NCBI GenBank assembly: GCA_041844915.1
Contig: JBGZBY010000110.1
Location: forward strand, 1 to 64,000
Length of the DNA: 64,000 nt
Direction of reading: 5' to 3'
Origin: W11650 sp041844915
GTDB lineage: Bacteria > Bacillota > Clostridia > Lachnospirales > Vallitaleaceae
A program made the translations under genes and the position numbers. Shown one piece after another: positions 63,009 through 64,000 of this stretch (within the stretch, counting starts at the first letter, position 1; the number at the start of each line of letters is the position of its first letter). Below the pieces are notes generated by a model that worked only from the letters and a program-made list of their open reading frames with translations, was not told the DNA's origin and searched no databases.

Positions 63009-63752
63009 CTACTGAACAATCCCGGCAAAATCCTTCGTCAAGGATGCGCCGCCAACCAAGCCTCCGTCAATATTGGGCATACCAAAAATTTCCTTGGCAT
63101 TGTCCGGCTTAACGCTTCCGCCGTATTGAATGCGAATTTCCTCCGCCGCTTCGCCATAAAGCTCCTTCAAAACCTTACGAATCGCCGCGCAAACCTCCTC
63201 AGCCTGCTCATTAGTCGCCGTTCTGCCGGTACCGATCGCCCAGATCGGCTCATAGGCAATAACCACTTCTTTTACTCTGGTCGGGCACACTCCCTGCAAA
63301 GCAATCTTAGTCTGCAAGCGCACCAGATCCTCCGTAATTCCCTGTTCTCTCTGCTCTAAGCTCTCGCCTACACAAACAATTGGTACCAGACCATGCTCCA
63401 AGGCCTTTAAAACCTTTTTATTGACCGTTTCATCGGTTTCCGCAAAATACTGCCTTCTCTCGGAATGGCCGAGAATAACATACTTTACGCCCATTTCCGT
63501 CAGCATCTTAGGAGCTACTTCCCCAGTAAAAGCCCCGGCTTCTTCAAAATACATATTTTGAGCGCCAATTCCTATATTGCTGCCGCGAACCGCCTCCAAG
63601 GCCGCCGCCAAACTAACTGCCGGCGGGCAGAAAACGACTTCTGCCTCCGCGTTTGCCAGCAAAGGCTTCAATTCATTGATCAAAGCTACCGCTTCCTGCG
63701 GAGTTTTATTCATCTTCCAGTTTCCGGCAATAATTTTTCTTCTCATATCCAT
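63009..63752 (-). CDS. tpiA: Triosephosphate isomerase
   Basis: Interconverts dihydroxyacetone phosphate and glyceraldehyde-3-phosphate. Catalytic Lys in AGNWKMN, His in ILGHSERR and Glu in AYEPIWAIGTG are all present, with the phosphate loop GGSVKPDN and GGASL. The ATG at 63752 (247 residues) follows AAAGGA; upstream in-frame codons would add eleven non-conserved residues. It follows pgk by about 125 bases, a common glycolytic order. Confidence 0.97.
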   Translation of the reverse strand: MDMRRKIIAGNWKMNKTPQEAVALINELKPLLANAEAEVVFCPPAVSLAAALEAVRGSNIGIGAQNMYFEEAGAFTGEVAPKMLTEMGVKYVILGHSERRQYFAETDETVNKKVLKALEHGLVPIVCVGESLEQREQGITEDLVRLQTKIALQGVCPTRVKEVVIAYEPIWAIGTGRTATNEQAEEVCAAIRKVLKELYGEAAEEIRIQYGGSVKPDNAKEIFGMPNIDGGLVGGASLTKDFAGIVQ

Positions 63753-63876
63753 CAAATCCTTTCCGTTTTTTCCTAATCCGTTCAACTCTCTCCATTTTTT
63801 AAGAGCTTCTCTCTTTGCTAATCAGTCCTCTTGCCTCGCCAGCAAAAATACGGCTCTTTGATAAGGAGAAACCAGA

Positions 63877-64000
63877 TTATTTATCGTCTGCCGCGAAAAC
63901 ACCCGGTAATTCCTTGCCTTCTAAGAATTCCAAGGAAGCGCCGCCACCAGTAGAGATATGAGTCATCTTATCGCCAAAGCCCATCTGATTTACTGCCGCC
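63877..64000 (-). CDS. pgk: Phosphoglycerate kinase, C-terminal end (partial)
   Basis: The minus strand from the window edge reads AAVNQMGFGDKMTHISTGGG, then ASLEFLEGKELPGV and FAADDK before a TAA stop at 63877. GGGASLEFLEGKELPG is the C-terminal signature of Pgk. The gene continues beyond position 64000. It is upstream of tpiA in the same direction. Confidence 0.95.
   Translation of the reverse strand, partial: AAVNQMGFGDKMTHISTGGGASLEFLEGKELPGVFAADDK

Overview
The window looks like a chromosomal segment of an anaerobic, fermentative Clostridia-type Firmicute, possibly from the Lachnospirales. The evidence is purine-rich Shine-Dalgarno sites (AGGAGG, AAAGGAG), TTGACA/TATAAT promoters, a bifunctional AdhE, the Bacillus-like order rnhB-ylqG-ylqH, S-layer homology (SLH) anchoring, and lipoprotein binding proteins. 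GC content looks moderate by eye. Nearly all genes lie on the minus strand. I see no insertion sequence, prophage, CRISPR array or rRNA operon, so this is mostly ordinary chromosome with one clear accessory locus.

1-8.4 kb: adhE with two candidate promoters and three Rex-like operators, a phosphoglucomutase/phosphomannomutase, an AI-2E-family membrane protein with an odd Ala/Pro/Lys tail, tRNA-Pro(GGG) and a nitroreductase. 8.4-14 kb: a lipoprotein + DUF2264 pair, and a TctA-like permease coupled to a small membrane protein. 14-23.5 kb: a housekeeping run on the minus strand (hflK, hflC, a low-molecular-weight phosphatase, rnhB, a FliK-like protein, an FlhB-like switch fragment, YraN, a YlmD-type purine nucleoside phosphorylase, der, plsY). 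A gene I identify as 6S RNA (ssrS) sits just upstream of hflK.

24-42 kb: a hydrolase, a PHP phosphoesterase, a MATE transporter, and then the accessory locus. The locus runs, in order of transcription, from a membrane-bound AraC-type regulator through two LplB/YtcP-type sugar permeases, a lipoprotein binding protein and a chondroitin-ABC-lyase-like PL8 enzyme without a signal peptide, to a 1595-residue secreted PL8 lyase with CBM96-like domains and three SLH repeats. I read this as a surface-cut, import and intracellular-cut pathway for an acidic polysaccharide, most likely a glycosaminoglycan. Sensing would be by the AraC protein, which may bind the TTGAAA direct repeats in front of the permease genes. 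No glucuronyl hydrolase (GH88) or sulfatase is present in the window.

42-64 kb: MgtC-like protein, a NarL-type two-component system downstream of an SsuABC/NrtABC-like importer, tRNA-Arg(CCG), a DUF1836 regulator coupled to a hemolysin-III protein behind a palindromic promoter, a SERCA-type Ca2+ ATPase, glyA, a monoacylglycerol-lipase-like hydrolase, RNase E/G, a ComFB-family protein, and a glycolytic block (pgk-tpiA-eno) interrupted by an MBOAT/DHHW O-acetylation pair. Several intergenic regions carry degenerate tandem repeats of different unit lengths.
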